A stretch of DNA of 64,000 bases. Source: Amycolatopsis cihanbeyliensis. GTDB lineage: Bacteria > Actinomycetota > Actinomycetes > Mycobacteriales > Pseudonocardiaceae. A program made the translations under genes and the position numbers. Position 1 is the first letter of the stretch, and each line of letters opens with the position of its first letter. Below are positions 1 to 8,913 of this stretch, one piece after another. The notes beneath the pieces were generated by a model. The model was not told where the DNA came from, did no database searches, and saw nothing but the letters and a program-made list of their open reading frames with translations. The stretch spans positions 1,394,501 through 1,458,500 of the forward strand of contig NZ_VFML01000001.1 in assembly GCF_006715045.1 (NCBI RefSeq), written 5' to 3'.

Positions 1-642
1 GCTCCGGGCCATCCCGGGTGCGCCGGCAGAGCACACCCCGACGACGGTGGTCCCCGGCGAGTACTCCTTGATCCACCTGGCCACGCCGGTGATCAGCGCG
101 CCGTCCCCGACCGGGGCGACCACCGTGTCGATGCCGCCCGCCGCGAGCAGCTCCATGCCGATGGTGCCCGCCCCCTCGGCCACCGCGGGCTCACGGCCGT
201 CCTCGACGAAGATCCGGCCGGGCCGCTGCCGCGCGTAGTCCCGTGCCGCCTCCCGGATGTCGCCCTCGACCTGGTGCACCACGGAGCCGAGCGAGCGCAT
301 TCTGGCCAGCTTGCCCTGGTTGACGTGCACGGGCACGAAGACCTCGGCGGTCATCCCCCTGCGGCCGGCCGCGTAGGCGATCGCCTGGCCGAAGTTCCCG
401 CTGGAGGCGCAGACCAGGTCGGCATCGGCGGCCAGACCCGCCAGCAGCCACTCCGCACCCCGGGCCTTGAAGCTGCGGATCGGGTTCAAGGTCTCGACCT
501 TCACCAGCACCGTCCTGCCCAGGGCGGCGCACAGCTGCTCGTCGACGAACTGCGGGGTGTTCAGGAACACCGGGTCGATCGCCGTGGCCGCCTCGGCGAT
601 CCGGGCGGGATCGAGATCGAGGTCAACGGGGTTGGCCTGCAT
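1..642 (-). CDS. PLP-dependent threonine/serine dehydratase-like enzyme (3' end outside window)
   Basis: This is a fold-type II PLP enzyme of the threonine dehydratase/cysteine synthase superfamily. The frame stays open to the window edge, giving the first 214 residues of a family usually 310-400 long. The internal aldimine lysine is in SFKARG (Lys59), followed by the SSGNFGQA substrate loop. Towards the cut end comes APVGDGALITG, the position of the glycine-rich phosphate loop. The ATG start has a weak AAGGACGG ribosome site upstream. It lies 95 bp downstream of a second PLP enzyme on the same strand, so the two may be co-expressed, although a TACAAT box lies in the gap. The substrate cannot be told; the loop differs from the classical GGGGL motif of its neighbour. 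Confidence 0.8.
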   Translation of the reverse strand, partial: MQANPVDLDLDPARIAEAATAIDPVFLNTPQFVDEQLCAALGRTVLVKVETLNPIRSFKARGAEWLLAGLAADADLVCASSGNFGQAIAYAAGRRGMTAEVFVPVHVNQGKLARMRSLGSVVHQVEGDIREAARDYARQRPGRIFVEDGREPAVAEGAGTIGMELLAAGGIDTVVAPVGDGALITGVARWIKEYSPGTTVVGVCSAGAPGMARS

Positions 643-737
643 GGGAACCGTCCTTCGCGGTTGGTTGATCAAGACAACCTCACGCTAGGCCGATGTTCGG
701 TACTACCGATTGTAAGTTTCACCGCCCGCACGCAAAA

Positions 738-1685
738 TTATTGCGCGGCAAGCCTGCCCAGGTCGGTGTTGCCGCCGGAGAGCACGAGCACGGTGACCCC
801 GCCGGGCGGCGCCCGCACCACCCCGGTGCGTAGCGCGGCCAGCCCCAGCGCCGCGGAGGGCTCCACGAGCAGCTTTGTCGACTCCACGACCCCGCGCCAG
901 GCATCGCCGATGGCCTCATCCGGTACCTCGACCACCTCGTCCACCAGTGCTCGCACATGTGCCAGCGTGTGCCGGCCCGCGAACGGAGCCATCAGGCCAT
1001 CGGCGATCGTCGCGGTCGGATCGGGCACCGGCACGATCTCGCCGGCACGCACGGCGAGACTCATCGCGTTCGAGGTCTCCGGTTCCACCCCCACGATCCG
1101 CGCGCGCGGCGCGAGCGCCCGGACCGCGACGGCGACGCCGCTGAGCAACCCGCCACCGCCGACCGGGACCAGCACCAGGTCCGGTTCCGGCCCATCCGCG
1201 CAGATCTCGAGTCCCACCGTGCCCTGCCCGGCGATGACCTCGGGCAGGTCGAAAGGGTACAGCGCGGGGTAACCGTGTTCGGCGGCCAGCGCGGCGCAGG
1301 TGCCAGCCAGATCGGCGGTGCGTACGATCTCCCCGCCGTACCGCACAACGTTCTCCACTTTGGACGCGACGGGTTCGGTGGGCATGGCCACGATCGCCCG
1401 GACACCGAGTTGTTCCCCCGCGCGGGCGACCGCCGCGGCGTGGTTGCCCGCGGAGAAGCTGACCACACCCGCCGGCAGGATGCCCCGATCCCGCCAGTCC
1501 AGCAGCGTGTTCAGCGCTCCCCGCACCTTGAAGCTGCCGGTGTGCTGCAGGTTCTCCGGCTTGGCCAGGATCCGCGAGCCGAACTCCGCGGACAGCGGCT
1601 CGGAGTCCAGCAGCGGGGTACGCAACGTCAAGCCACCGATCCGGCTCGCGGCGGCCCGGACGTCGTTGATCGTCACCAGTTCCAC
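738..1685 (-). CDS. Threonine/serine ammonia-lyase-like PLP enzyme
   Basis: A 315-residue fold-type II PLP enzyme, probably deaminating L-threonine or L-serine to the 2-oxo acid, or racemising serine. It has the lysine motif GSFKVRGA (about residue 53), the SAGNHA substrate loop and the phosphate-binding loop VGGGGLLSG. A C-terminal SGGN loop contacts the pyridine ring. No ACT regulatory domain follows, so it resembles catabolic or single-domain dehydratases and serine racemase, not biosynthetic IlvA. It sits between the FAD oxidase (10 bp gap) and a second PLP enzyme on the same strand. Family assignment is secure; the substrate is not. Confidence 0.85.
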   Translation of the reverse strand: MELVTINDVRAAASRIGGLTLRTPLLDSEPLSAEFGSRILAKPENLQHTGSFKVRGALNTLLDWRDRGILPAGVVSFSAGNHAAAVARAGEQLGVRAIVAMPTEPVASKVENVVRYGGEIVRTADLAGTCAALAAEHGYPALYPFDLPEVIAGQGTVGLEICADGPEPDLVLVPVGGGGLLSGVAVAVRALAPRARIVGVEPETSNAMSLAVRAGEIVPVPDPTATIADGLMAPFAGRHTLAHVRALVDEVVEVPDEAIGDAWRGVVESTKLLVEPSAALGLAALRTGVVRAPPGGVTVLVLSGGNTDLGRLAAQ

Positions 1686-1694
1686 CGGGCCACC

Positions 1695-3342
1695 CTAACC
1701 CCGTTCCGGATCACTCCGGGGGGGGCGAACCGACAGCGCGTGGTGGAAGACGTTTCGCGGGTCCCACCGTGCCTTGACCCGTTGCAGGCGCTCGTAGTTG
1801 TCCTTGTAGTACAAGGCGTGCCACGGCACACCGGAGGTGTTCCATTCCGGGTCCGCGAGGTCGATGTCCGGGTAGTTGACGTAGGAGCCGTCGTTGACCT
1901 CGTTCGGTACCGGGACCCCGCCGGTATCCGCGTACATCTCCCGGTAGAACCGCCGGATCCACGCCAGGTTCGCCGCCTCGTCCGCCTCGGTGGTGCCGGT
2001 CCAGGAGTTCAGGTAGATCACCTTCAGGATCGAGTCCCGCTGCGGGACGGCGGTGGCCGCGGGCGGGACCGCGTTCACCGCGCCGCCGTAGGACAGCAAC
2101 CACAGCAGGGCCCCCGCGCTGCGAGGTTCCGGGTCGATCAGCCGCGCGTAGGCGGTCTCGATCTGGGCGTCGGTGAAGCGGCGGCGCAGGTACGCCGCCT
2201 TGCCCTTGTACCGGCCGGCCTCCTCGGAGGTGAACCGCACCCCGCGTCGGGTCGCGGTGAGCCAGGGCTCCGGCTCGCTGATCAGTGGGGTACCGCCGAC
2301 ATCCCCACTGATCGCGATGAGGGCATCCCGCAGCCGCTGCGCGGAACCCGGTTTCGTATCGTCCACCTGGCAGGCCAGCACGATCGAGCCCGGGGCGTTC
2401 TCGTCGGTACGGGTACCGGCCTGCAGCGAGGCGAACAGGTCCGCATACGGCGAGTCCGGCGCGCTGTGCCGTTCGTGCCACTCGCCGTGGTTGCGCAGCA
2501 GCTTGCGGAAGGACTCGCGGGGCATGTCCCGCCAACGCCACAGCAGCGCGCCGCCGCGCACCCGGGCCGGTGGCGCGGGCAGCAGTCGGGTGGGGTCGGT
2601 GCCACGGGCGTCCGGCGCGCGGAACCAGTAACGGGTGACCACGCCGAAGTTGCCTCCACCGCCACCGGTGTGCGCCCACCACAGATCGTGCCACGGGTCG
2701 CGCGGGTCACGGGTGGCGACCACCGTATGGGCCCTGCCCCTGCGGTCCACCACGACCACCTCGACCGCGTGCAGGTAGTCCACGACCGAGCCCTGTGACC
2801 GGGACAGCGGCCCGTAGCCGCCGCCCTGGATGTGCCCGCCCGCGGCCACCGTCCCGCACTGGCCGCCGGGAATCGTGACGCCCCAGCCGAGATAGAGCGT
2901 CTGGAACACCTTCATCAGGGTGGCGCCTGGTTCCACGGCGAAGGCCGAGCGCGTCGGGTCGAAGTAGACCGCGTTCAGCTCGGCCATGTCGATCACGACA
3001 TCGACCGAAGGTGCGCCGACGAAGTTCTCGTAGCAGTGCCCACCACTGCGCACGGTGACCCGCTTGCCCGCGCGTACCGCCTCGCCCACGGCGCGCTCCA
3101 CCTGCCGGCTCGAACCGACCACGTGGAACGATCCCGGTTCCGGCCGGAACCGGTCGTTGGTGCGGCGCAACACCAGATCGGCGTACCGCGGGTCCTCCGG
3201 CGGCACGACGACCGGACCGAACCGCCGCCGGGTCTCCCCCGCTCGTGACGGGCTCGGCCGCCGCGACACCACCCGCGGACACGGGCAGGCCGGCCGCTGC
3301 GCTTCCCGCGATGAACCCGCGACGCGTGACCTCGGACACCAT
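1695..3342 (-). CDS. Tat-exported berberine-bridge-type FAD oxidoreductase, frameshifted near the signal peptide
   Basis: An oxidase of the FAD-linked BBE family (AknOx/GilR-like). The main frame (1695-3272, 525 aa) has RSGGHCY (His79) and PGGQCGTV (Cys139), the residues that bind FAD twice covalently in this family. The C-terminal BBE motif YYKDNYERLQ follows. Upstream in another frame, from ATG at 3342, is a clear twin-arginine signal (MVSEVTRRGFIAG, then an Ala/Gly-rich core). Removing one G from the run at 3236-3240 joins the two frames as VTSG-ETRRRF. The intact gene therefore probably starts at 3342. As written, only a GTG at 3272 would give a protein, and it would lack a signal. The substrate is unknown. 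Confidence 0.8.
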
Positions 3343-3507
3343 GGACCTCCCCTGCTCGGCAGTGCCGTGTGTGCTGTGCCCCAGGTTGGCCCGGTACATC
3401 GCGGCCGAACAGTCGGTCATTCGGCTGGCCGGGAACTCAGCCCGGCATCCGACCTGAGGGGGATTGACACTCCGGCGGGTGTCGGTGGGTGGGTGCATGA
3501 TGGCGGC

Positions 3508-4236
3508 ATGTACCACGAGGCCACCCCACCCGCCCGGCTGCGCCACGCCGTGCGCTGCCTGTGGTGGTCCGCCGGTGAGGGGACGAAGCCGATCGTGCCG
3601 GACGGCTGCCTCGACCTGATCGTAGCCGCCGACCGGGTGTTCGTCGCCGGACCGGACACCGGGCCGTGGAGGTCCGCCCCGGGCACGGGCGCGTTGCACG
3701 GCGTCCGGTTCCGGCCGGGGCACGCGCCGCGCGTGCTGAACGTGGCCGCGGACGAGCTACGCGACCAGCGGGTGACCCTGCCCGACCTGTGGGGACGTCA
3801 CGGCGCCGGGATCACCGACCTGCTGCTGAGCAGGCCGGCCGCGCTCGGCGATGTCGTCGCCGAGCACCTCACCGAGCGGCTGGACCCCGGGCTCGACCTG
3901 CTCGTCGCACGGCTGACGACCGGGGTGCCTCGGGTGTCCGCCGCGCTGAGCGACCTGGAGACGGGCGAACGCCAACTCCGTCGCCGGTTCACCCTCGCCG
4001 TCGGTTACGGGCCGGCGACCTACCTGCGGGTGGCCCGGCTGCAGCGCGCAGTCGCCGCGGCGCCCACCGCCTCCGATCTGAGCTCGCTCGCCCTCGCGGC
4101 CGGGTACGCCGACCAGGCGCACCTGAGCCGGGACTGCCGCGAGCTCACCGGCCGGACGCCGGGTGAGTTCTTCCCTTCCCGGCGACCGTTCCATTCAAGA
4201 CCGCCGCGGCCGGAGCGGCTACCGTCGCCGACATGA
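3508..4236 (+). CDS. AraC-family transcriptional regulator
   Basis: A 242-residue regulator with an N-terminal sensing domain (WWSAGEGTKPIVPDGCLDLI, typical of the small AraC proteins with a DUF6597-type N-terminus). A C-terminal double helix-turn-helix covers about residues 145-230: GERQLRRRFTLAVGYGP is the first helix pair and SLALAAGYADQAHLSRDCRE the second. The ATG at 3508 was chosen because it begins the conserved N-terminus; the longer open frame upstream has no homologous look. It is divergent from the FAD oxidase, so control of that gene is possible but unproven. Its stop overlaps the start of the decayed gene at 4233 by four bases. Confidence 0.85.
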   Translation: MYHEATPPARLRHAVRCLWWSAGEGTKPIVPDGCLDLIVAADRVFVAGPDTGPWRSAPGTGALHGVRFRPGHAPRVLNVAADELRDQRVTLPDLWGRHGAGITDLLLSRPAALGDVVAEHLTERLDPGLDLLVARLTTGVPRVSAALSDLETGERQLRRRFTLAVGYGPATYLRVARLQRAVAAAPTASDLSSLALAAGYADQAHLSRDCRELTGRTPGEFFPSRRPFHSRPPRPERLPSPT

Positions 4237-4849
4237 CCACCTGCTCCACCGTAGATACGGAAGCGGCCGGGCGCGGCCGGACCTTCCTGGACACCTGCGC
4301 CAGGGTGGTGGAACGGCGCCTGGCCGAGCTGCACCTCGACCGGGGTGGAGCGGCGCCTGGCCGAGCTGCACCTCGACCGGGGTGGAGCGGCGACCGCGGG
4401 CGCCGTGCTCGACGCGGTCGCGGCCTACCGCAATCCCGACGGGGGCCTCGGACACGGGCTCGAACCCGATGTCCGCGCTCCGGCGAGCCAGCCGCTCGCG
4501 GTCGACTTCGGCCTCGAGCTGGTCGGGCAGGTGCTCGGTTCCGCCGCGGGCGCGGACGACACGGTGCGGGACAGGGCTCGCGCACTCGCGGAGGGACTGC
4601 TGCCGTTCCTGGCATCCGTCGCGACCGCGGACGGCGGGCTGCCGATCGTGCTGCCCTCGGTCGCCGCCCACCCGCGGGCCGAGCACTGGGGCGACGGCCG
4701 GTTCCCCGCCGGGCTGAACCCCACGGCCGGTGTCGTGGCGCGGCTGCGCATGGCTGCCCTGGCGGCCGCCGGGGCCGGCCGCGGAGCTGGAGTGGCGCGG
4801 GGTACGCACCCTCAACGCGCTCCGGGTGCTCGCCGCGAACGCCCGCTGA
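4233..4849 (+). pseudogene. Decayed prenyltransferase/terpene-cyclase-like gene (tandem duplication plus internal deletion)
   Basis: Three pieces of one protein lie in three frames. From ATG 4233 comes an N-terminus ending VVERRLAELHLDRGG. After a 37-bp tandem duplication the next frame continues AVAAYRNPDGGLGHGLEPD, then HPRAEHWGDG and GLNPTAGVVARL. The final piece, in the third frame, is ELEWRGVRTLNALRVLAANAR followed by TGA at 4847-4849. These are the start, the QW-like core and the end of an actinobacterial family of about 320 residues annotated prenyltransferase. Only about 205 residues remain, so roughly 100 have been deleted near 4770. The gene cannot make an intact product. Confidence 0.75.
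4314..4387. repeat. Perfect 37-bp tandem duplication
   Basis: Two identical 37-base copies stand head to tail (4314-4350 and 4351-4387), each beginning CGGCGCCTGG and ending GGTGGAG. Because 37 is not a multiple of three, the duplication shifts the frame of the prenyltransferase-like gene it lies in. Removing one copy restores VVERRLAELHLDRGG-ATAGAVLDAVAAYRNP in one frame. Confidence 0.95.
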
Positions 4850-4883
4850 CCAGCCGGGGCCGCCCACCCCTTCCACGCGGCGG

Positions 4884-6371
4884 TCAGCTGCGGCGCTGCT
4901 GGTCGGCCAGGAAGTGCGCGATATCCGCGGTCGCCGGGTAGAGATCCCGGTACCGGGCGTAGAAACCGTCGTAGACCTCGGTTCGCCGCGGGTCCGGCCG
5001 GACCGTCCTCGCCAGCGGGTTCCACCTGGTGATGTCCGGATCCAGACCGGTGGCCACGGCGGCGAGGAAGGCGTCGCCGAAGGCCGCGCCCACGGTCTCC
5101 TCGGGCACCTGCTGCTCGACTCCGCTCACGTCGGTGACGATCTGCGTCCAGAGTCCGCCCTGCACGCCGCCGCCGACGGCGACCAGCCTGCCCGCGACGC
5201 CGCCCGCGGACCCCATCACCTCCAGGTTGTGCCGCACGCCGTAGGCGATGCCCTCCAGCGCGGCCCGGTACAGCTCGCCCGGTCCGTGCGCGGTGGTGAG
5301 ACCGGCGAGCATCCCGCGCGCGTCGGCGTCGAACAGCGGGGTCCGCTCACCCGCGAAGTACGGGAGCAGCAGCAGTCCCCTGCTGCCCGGCGGTACGCTC
5401 GCGGCACCGGCGACCAGCCTGGCGAAGTCACCGCCCAGCAGGGTGCGCAGCCAGTCGGTGATCGCGCCCGAGGTGGCCATGCCCGCGGCGAGGGAGAAGG
5501 TCGCTGGGAAGGTGCCCCGCGTCGTCCACAGCCCCGGGTGCGGGCGCGGATCGGACAGCACCTGGATGAGGAACATCGTGGTGCCGTACATGACCATCGT
5601 GTCGCCCGGGTCGGTCACCCCGACACTGGCCGCCTCGGCCCAGGCGTCCACGGTGCCCGCGGTAACCGGAAGTCCCTGTGGCAGGCCGGTTTCCGCGGCG
5701 GCGTTCGCGGTCACCGTGCCGACCACCTCGGTCGGCCAGGCCAGCCGCGGCAGCCCTACGCCGGGTGCCGTGCGCTCGGCCCAGTCCGTGGCCCATTCCG
5801 CCGCACGCAGGTCGTACATCGGGTCGCACTGGCTGGCCGAGTGATGATCCAGCACGTACTCCCCGGTCAGCCGGTGCACCAGGTACGAGCTGGCCATCAG
5901 GAACAACTCGGCCCGCTCGAACACCGCGGGCTCGTTGCGGGCGAGCCAGCGCCACTTCGGCCCCACCGCCTGGGAGGACAGCGGGGTGCCGCCGCGTTCG
6001 AGAATCTCCTCGGCACCCAGTTCCGCGGTGAGCTCCTCGATCTCCCTGGTGGCCCGGGTGTCCACCCCGTACAGGATGGCCTGGCGCAGCGGGTTGCCGT
6101 CCGCGGTTGCCGGCAGCAGCACCGGCCCGATCCCGCTGACGGCGAGCCCAGCCAGCCGGTCACCGTCCGCGGCGGCGACCAGGTCCCGTGCCAGCGCGAG
6201 AAAGTCGCGCCACCACACGGATTCCGCGTCGTGCTCGACCCAGCCGGGATGCGGGGTGGAGGTGGCGTGCGGCCTGCTCGCCCTGGCCAACACCGTCCCT
6301 TGTGGATCGACGAGCACGCCCTTCGAGCTCGAGGTACCGATGTCGATGCCCAGCAGCAGCCCGCCGGTCAT
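4884..6371 (-). CDS. FGGY-family carbohydrate kinase (xylulokinase-like)
   Basis: A 495-residue sugar kinase that phosphorylates a ketose or related sugar with ATP. The N-terminal ATPase fold begins GIDIGTSSSKGVL. GTVDAWAEAASVG holds the likely catalytic Asp, and the second domain has AVGGGVQGGLWTQI for nucleotide binding, followed by AFGDAFLA. The ATG at 6371 was chosen because it overlaps the stop of the upstream isomerase in an ATGA, a sign of translational coupling. Longer frames upstream lie inside the isomerase. With the isomerase and the LacI repressor it makes a small sugar-use operon; the sugar (L-fucose, D-arabinose or a related pentose) cannot be read from the sequence. Confidence 0.88.
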   Translation of the reverse strand: MTGGLLLGIDIGTSSSKGVLVDPQGTVLARASRPHATSTPHPGWVEHDAESVWWRDFLALARDLVAAADGDRLAGLAVSGIGPVLLPATADGNPLRQAILYGVDTRATREIEELTAELGAEEILERGGTPLSSQAVGPKWRWLARNEPAVFERAELFLMASSYLVHRLTGEYVLDHHSASQCDPMYDLRAAEWATDWAERTAPGVGLPRLAWPTEVVGTVTANAAAETGLPQGLPVTAGTVDAWAEAASVGVTDPGDTMVMYGTTMFLIQVLSDPRPHPGLWTTRGTFPATFSLAAGMATSGAITDWLRTLLGGDFARLVAGAASVPPGSRGLLLLPYFAGERTPLFDADARGMLAGLTTAHGPGELYRAALEGIAYGVRHNLEVMGSAGGVAGRLVAVGGGVQGGLWTQIVTDVSGVEQQVPEETVGAAFGDAFLAAVATGLDPDITRWNPLARTVRPDPRRTEVYDGFYARYRDLYPATADIAHFLADQQRRS

Positions 6372-7780
6372 CTGGACCACTCGTCCAGGTCGATGTCGAG
6401 CAGCTCGGCGACCGCACGCATCTCCTGGCGACGATCGCCGGGCACGGCGTGAATGTGGTTGGCCCCGAACCGGCCGAGGAACACCGGGCCTTCGACGTCC
6501 AGCCTGGCGAAGGCATGCGGCCACTCCGGAGTGGACTGCCGGATGAGCCGCTCGTTGGTCGCCTCGTCGTAGCTCTCGAACTCACCGAGCATCAGCTGTA
6601 GCCGGTACCGTCCCTCGTTGCGGGTGAGCCTGGCCAGGGTCATCCGGCCCGGCGCGGCGATGTGCTGCACCGAGGCGCCGCCCGCGGGGAAGAAGAACAC
6701 CTCCGGGTAGAAGTTGACCTTGGCAAGGTTCTCCGCGGGGTCCGCGCTGCGCGCCGCGTACCAGGTGGCATGCTGCCCGGAGTTGCACAGGTCCCAGACG
6801 TCCAGGTCGGCGTGGTAGTGCCGGACGTCGGCGAACAGCACCGGGTCACCGGAGATCAGGTGGAGCAACCGCATGGTGAGCGCGCCGTCCATATCCGCCT
6901 CGGTGGCGGTGATGTGGACCTCCTTGGGACCGTTCCAGTCGTAGGGGTCGTTCAGGAATGCCTCGGTCACGTCCATGGTGGCGAAGTGCTCGGTCAGCTC
7001 CGGCTGGGCCTTGATCCCGGAGAAGTCGAGGCCACGCTCGGCGATGATCTCCCGGATGGCCAGGTAGGATCGGATCTGCCGCTCCAGCAGCTCAGGAGTG
7101 AGCTTCTTGCCGTCGTAGTGCACCCCGGCCGCCATGGCCTCGATCCACTTCCGTGCCTTCCCGGCTTCGGCCCGGTCGGCCCGCTCGGCGCGCAGCACCA
7201 GCTCGTACTGGTCGATCTCCTCCACATCGACGCCGAACTGGCGCATCCACTGGTCGGTGTTGGCCACCGCGGTGTTCATTCCCATCGGCCTGCCACCGAA
7301 CCGGCCGAAGGTGGAGCCGCGCAACCCGGTCACCGCCGCGGCGGCACGCGCGTGCACCGCGAGCTCCGCGGCCAGCTCCGCGTCGTCCGGCGGGCCCCAC
7401 AGGCGGGTGTGCCGTCGCCCGATCTGGTCCAGCGCCCCGCCCGCGGCGAGCATGCCAACCAGCCCTGGCTCGGTGGGATCGGTGCTGGCGAGCAGGATCA
7501 GCGGGCTGCGGGTGGCGTCCGCGGCCAGCATGGTGAAGTGCGGAAAGCTCCATACCGCGTAGTAGAAGATCGTGAGGTCCACCTCGGCACGGGCGACCTG
7601 CCGAGCGACCGAGGTGGCGAGGGTGTTCGTGGCGACGAGGTCGTCCCCGGTCACCACCTCGTGCCCCGCCGCGATCAGCGAGTAAATCAGTGTGTCCTGT
7701 TTGGACTGGATGAACCGGGCGTTCCGCGCGTGCACATGCTCGCGCCCGTCGGAAATGCTGATCACGCCGATGCGGGCCAC
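6368..7780 (-). CDS. L-fucose/L-arabinose isomerase-family sugar isomerase
   Basis: A 470-residue aldose-ketose isomerase-like protein. The N-terminus is ARIGVISISDGREHVH. Family features follow: FGRFGGRPMGMNTAVANTD in the middle and GRFGANHIHAVPGD near the C-terminus, whose His/Asp may bind the divalent metal. The GTG at 7780 has GGAGG upstream. An in-frame ATG at 7816 is rejected because it lies at or above the predicted transcription start. It is coupled to the kinase by ATGA and divergent from the LacI regulator. The order isomerase then kinase fits conversion of an aldose to a ketose and then a ketose phosphate. Confidence 0.82.
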   Translation of the reverse strand: MARIGVISISDGREHVHARNARFIQSKQDTLIYSLIAAGHEVVTGDDLVATNTLATSVARQVARAEVDLTIFYYAVWSFPHFTMLAADATRSPLILLASTDPTEPGLVGMLAAGGALDQIGRRHTRLWGPPDDAELAAELAVHARAAAAVTGLRGSTFGRFGGRPMGMNTAVANTDQWMRQFGVDVEEIDQYELVLRAERADRAEAGKARKWIEAMAAGVHYDGKKLTPELLERQIRSYLAIREIIAERGLDFSGIKAQPELTEHFATMDVTEAFLNDPYDWNGPKEVHITATEADMDGALTMRLLHLISGDPVLFADVRHYHADLDVWDLCNSGQHATWYAARSADPAENLAKVNFYPEVFFFPAGGASVQHIAAPGRMTLARLTRNEGRYRLQLMLGEFESYDEATNERLIRQSTPEWPHAFARLDVEGPVFLGRFGANHIHAVPGDRRQEMRAVAELLDIDLDEWSR

Positions 7781-7800
7781 GATGCCTCCAGTGCTCGCCG

Positions 7801-7848
7801 GGTAATCGTTTTCCAATGACGCTAGGCTCCCCCGTGAAGCGATGTCAA
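7801..7848 (-). promoter_or_regulatory. Promoter and LacI-type operator of the sugar isomerase/kinase operon
   Basis: On the minus strand TTGACA (7848-7843) and TAGCGT (7824-7819) are 18 bp apart, a good vegetative promoter. Just downstream, GGAAAACGATTACC (7814-7801) is a CG-centred imperfect dyad of the kind LacI/GalR proteins bind, overlapping the expected transcription start. This predicts repression by the divergent LacI gene and relief by the sugar or its product. Confidence 0.65.
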
Positions 7849-7869
7849 TAGACCGGAGAGGGGTGCGCG

Positions 7870-8913
7870 GTGGCTACCATCAGCGATGTCGCGGCGAAGG
7901 CGGGTGTCTCCACCGCGACCGTGTCCCGTGCGCTGAACGGCAAGTCCACGGTCGATCCGCAGCTGGTGGCCCGCGTCCGCACGGCGGTGGACGAGCTCGG
8001 CTACCAGCCCAACGGATTGGCCAGGAACCTGCGCCGGCAGGAAACCGCCGTACTCGCGTTGATCATCTCCGACGTGGAGAACCCGTTCTTCACCGCGATC
8101 GCCCGCGGGGTCGAGGACGTGGCGCAGACCGCGGGCTACTCGGTGGTGCTGTGCAACTCCGACGAGAAACCGGACAAGGAACGACGCTATCTCGACGTGG
8201 CGTTGCAGGAGCGGGTGGCCGGGGTGGTGCTGTGCCCCGCGGGCACCGCGACCGGCGTCGAGCTGCTGCGCCAGCGGGGAACACCGGTGGTGGCCGTGGA
8301 CCGACCGCTGCCCGGAGAGCCCGGCGACCAGGTCCTGGTGAACACCCGCCTCGCCGCGCGGGAGGCCACCACCCACCTGCTCGACGCGGGGTACCGGCGC
8401 GTCGGTTGCGTGACCGGTCCCTCCGGGATCCGTACCGCTGACGAGCGGCTCGCCGGTTACCGGGACGCACTCGGCGCGGCGGGCATGGCTCCGACGTCGG
8501 CGCCGTTCCGGCACGCCGAGTACCACCGGGCCGACGGTGCTCGGGCGGCGGCCGTCGAGCTGCTCGACCTGGCCGAGCCACCGGACGCCCTGCTGATCGC
8601 GAACAGCGCGATGGCGATCGGGGTGCTGGAGGCGCTGGCCGGCCGCGGGCTGCGCCCGGGAAGGGACATCGGGGTCGTCGCCTTCGACGACCCGCCGTGG
8701 GCCACGCTGATCGACCCGCCACTGTCCGTGGTCGCGCAGCCCACCTACCAGATCGGGTCGGCGGCCGCGGAGCTGCTGCTGGCCAGGATCGGCGACCCGG
8801 ACCGGCCACCGGTCACCCGCACCCTGGCCGCCCAGCTGATCCCCCGCGGCAGCTCCCGAGGAGGGCGGCACCGCGAGGTGACAGGCGGTAGCCGGTCTCC
8901 AGGCTCTCGGTGA
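7870..8913 (+). CDS. LacI-family transcriptional repressor
   Basis: A 347-residue LacI/GalR regulator. The N-terminal helix-turn-helix is TISDVAAKAGVSTATVSRAL, followed by the hinge helix NGLARNLRR and a periplasmic-binding-protein-like sensor domain from about residue 60 (ALIISDVENPFFTAIARGVE). The GTG at 7870 follows GGAGAGGGG. It is divergent from the isomerase-kinase operon, whose promoter carries a CG-centred operator, so it is probably the local sugar-responsive repressor. The last 20 or so residues beyond LIPRGSSR look non-conserved and overlap the convergent neighbour by about 100 bp. Confidence 0.9.
   Translation: MATISDVAAKAGVSTATVSRALNGKSTVDPQLVARVRTAVDELGYQPNGLARNLRRQETAVLALIISDVENPFFTAIARGVEDVAQTAGYSVVLCNSDEKPDKERRYLDVALQERVAGVVLCPAGTATGVELLRQRGTPVVAVDRPLPGEPGDQVLVNTRLAAREATTHLLDAGYRRVGCVTGPSGIRTADERLAGYRDALGAAGMAPTSAPFRHAEYHRADGARAAAVELLDLAEPPDALLIANSAMAIGVLEALAGRGLRPGRDIGVVAFDDPPWATLIDPPLSVVAQPTYQIGSAAAELLLARIGDPDRPPVTRTLAAQLIPRGSSRGGRHREVTGGSRSPGSR

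Noticed and set aside
957..2798. Long plus-strand open frame of 613 codons over the dehydratase and FAD oxidase
   Set aside because: It is the antisense shadow of two clear minus-strand genes; its translation is Arg/Gly/Pro-rich without any domain.
4863..6452. Continuation of the 739-codon plus-strand frame starting at 4233
   Set aside because: Beyond the decayed prenyltransferase it only runs opposite the FGGY kinase gene; no domain is seen.
7780..7816. ATG at 7816 as start of the sugar isomerase
   Set aside because: It would lie at or before the predicted transcription start and inside the operator.
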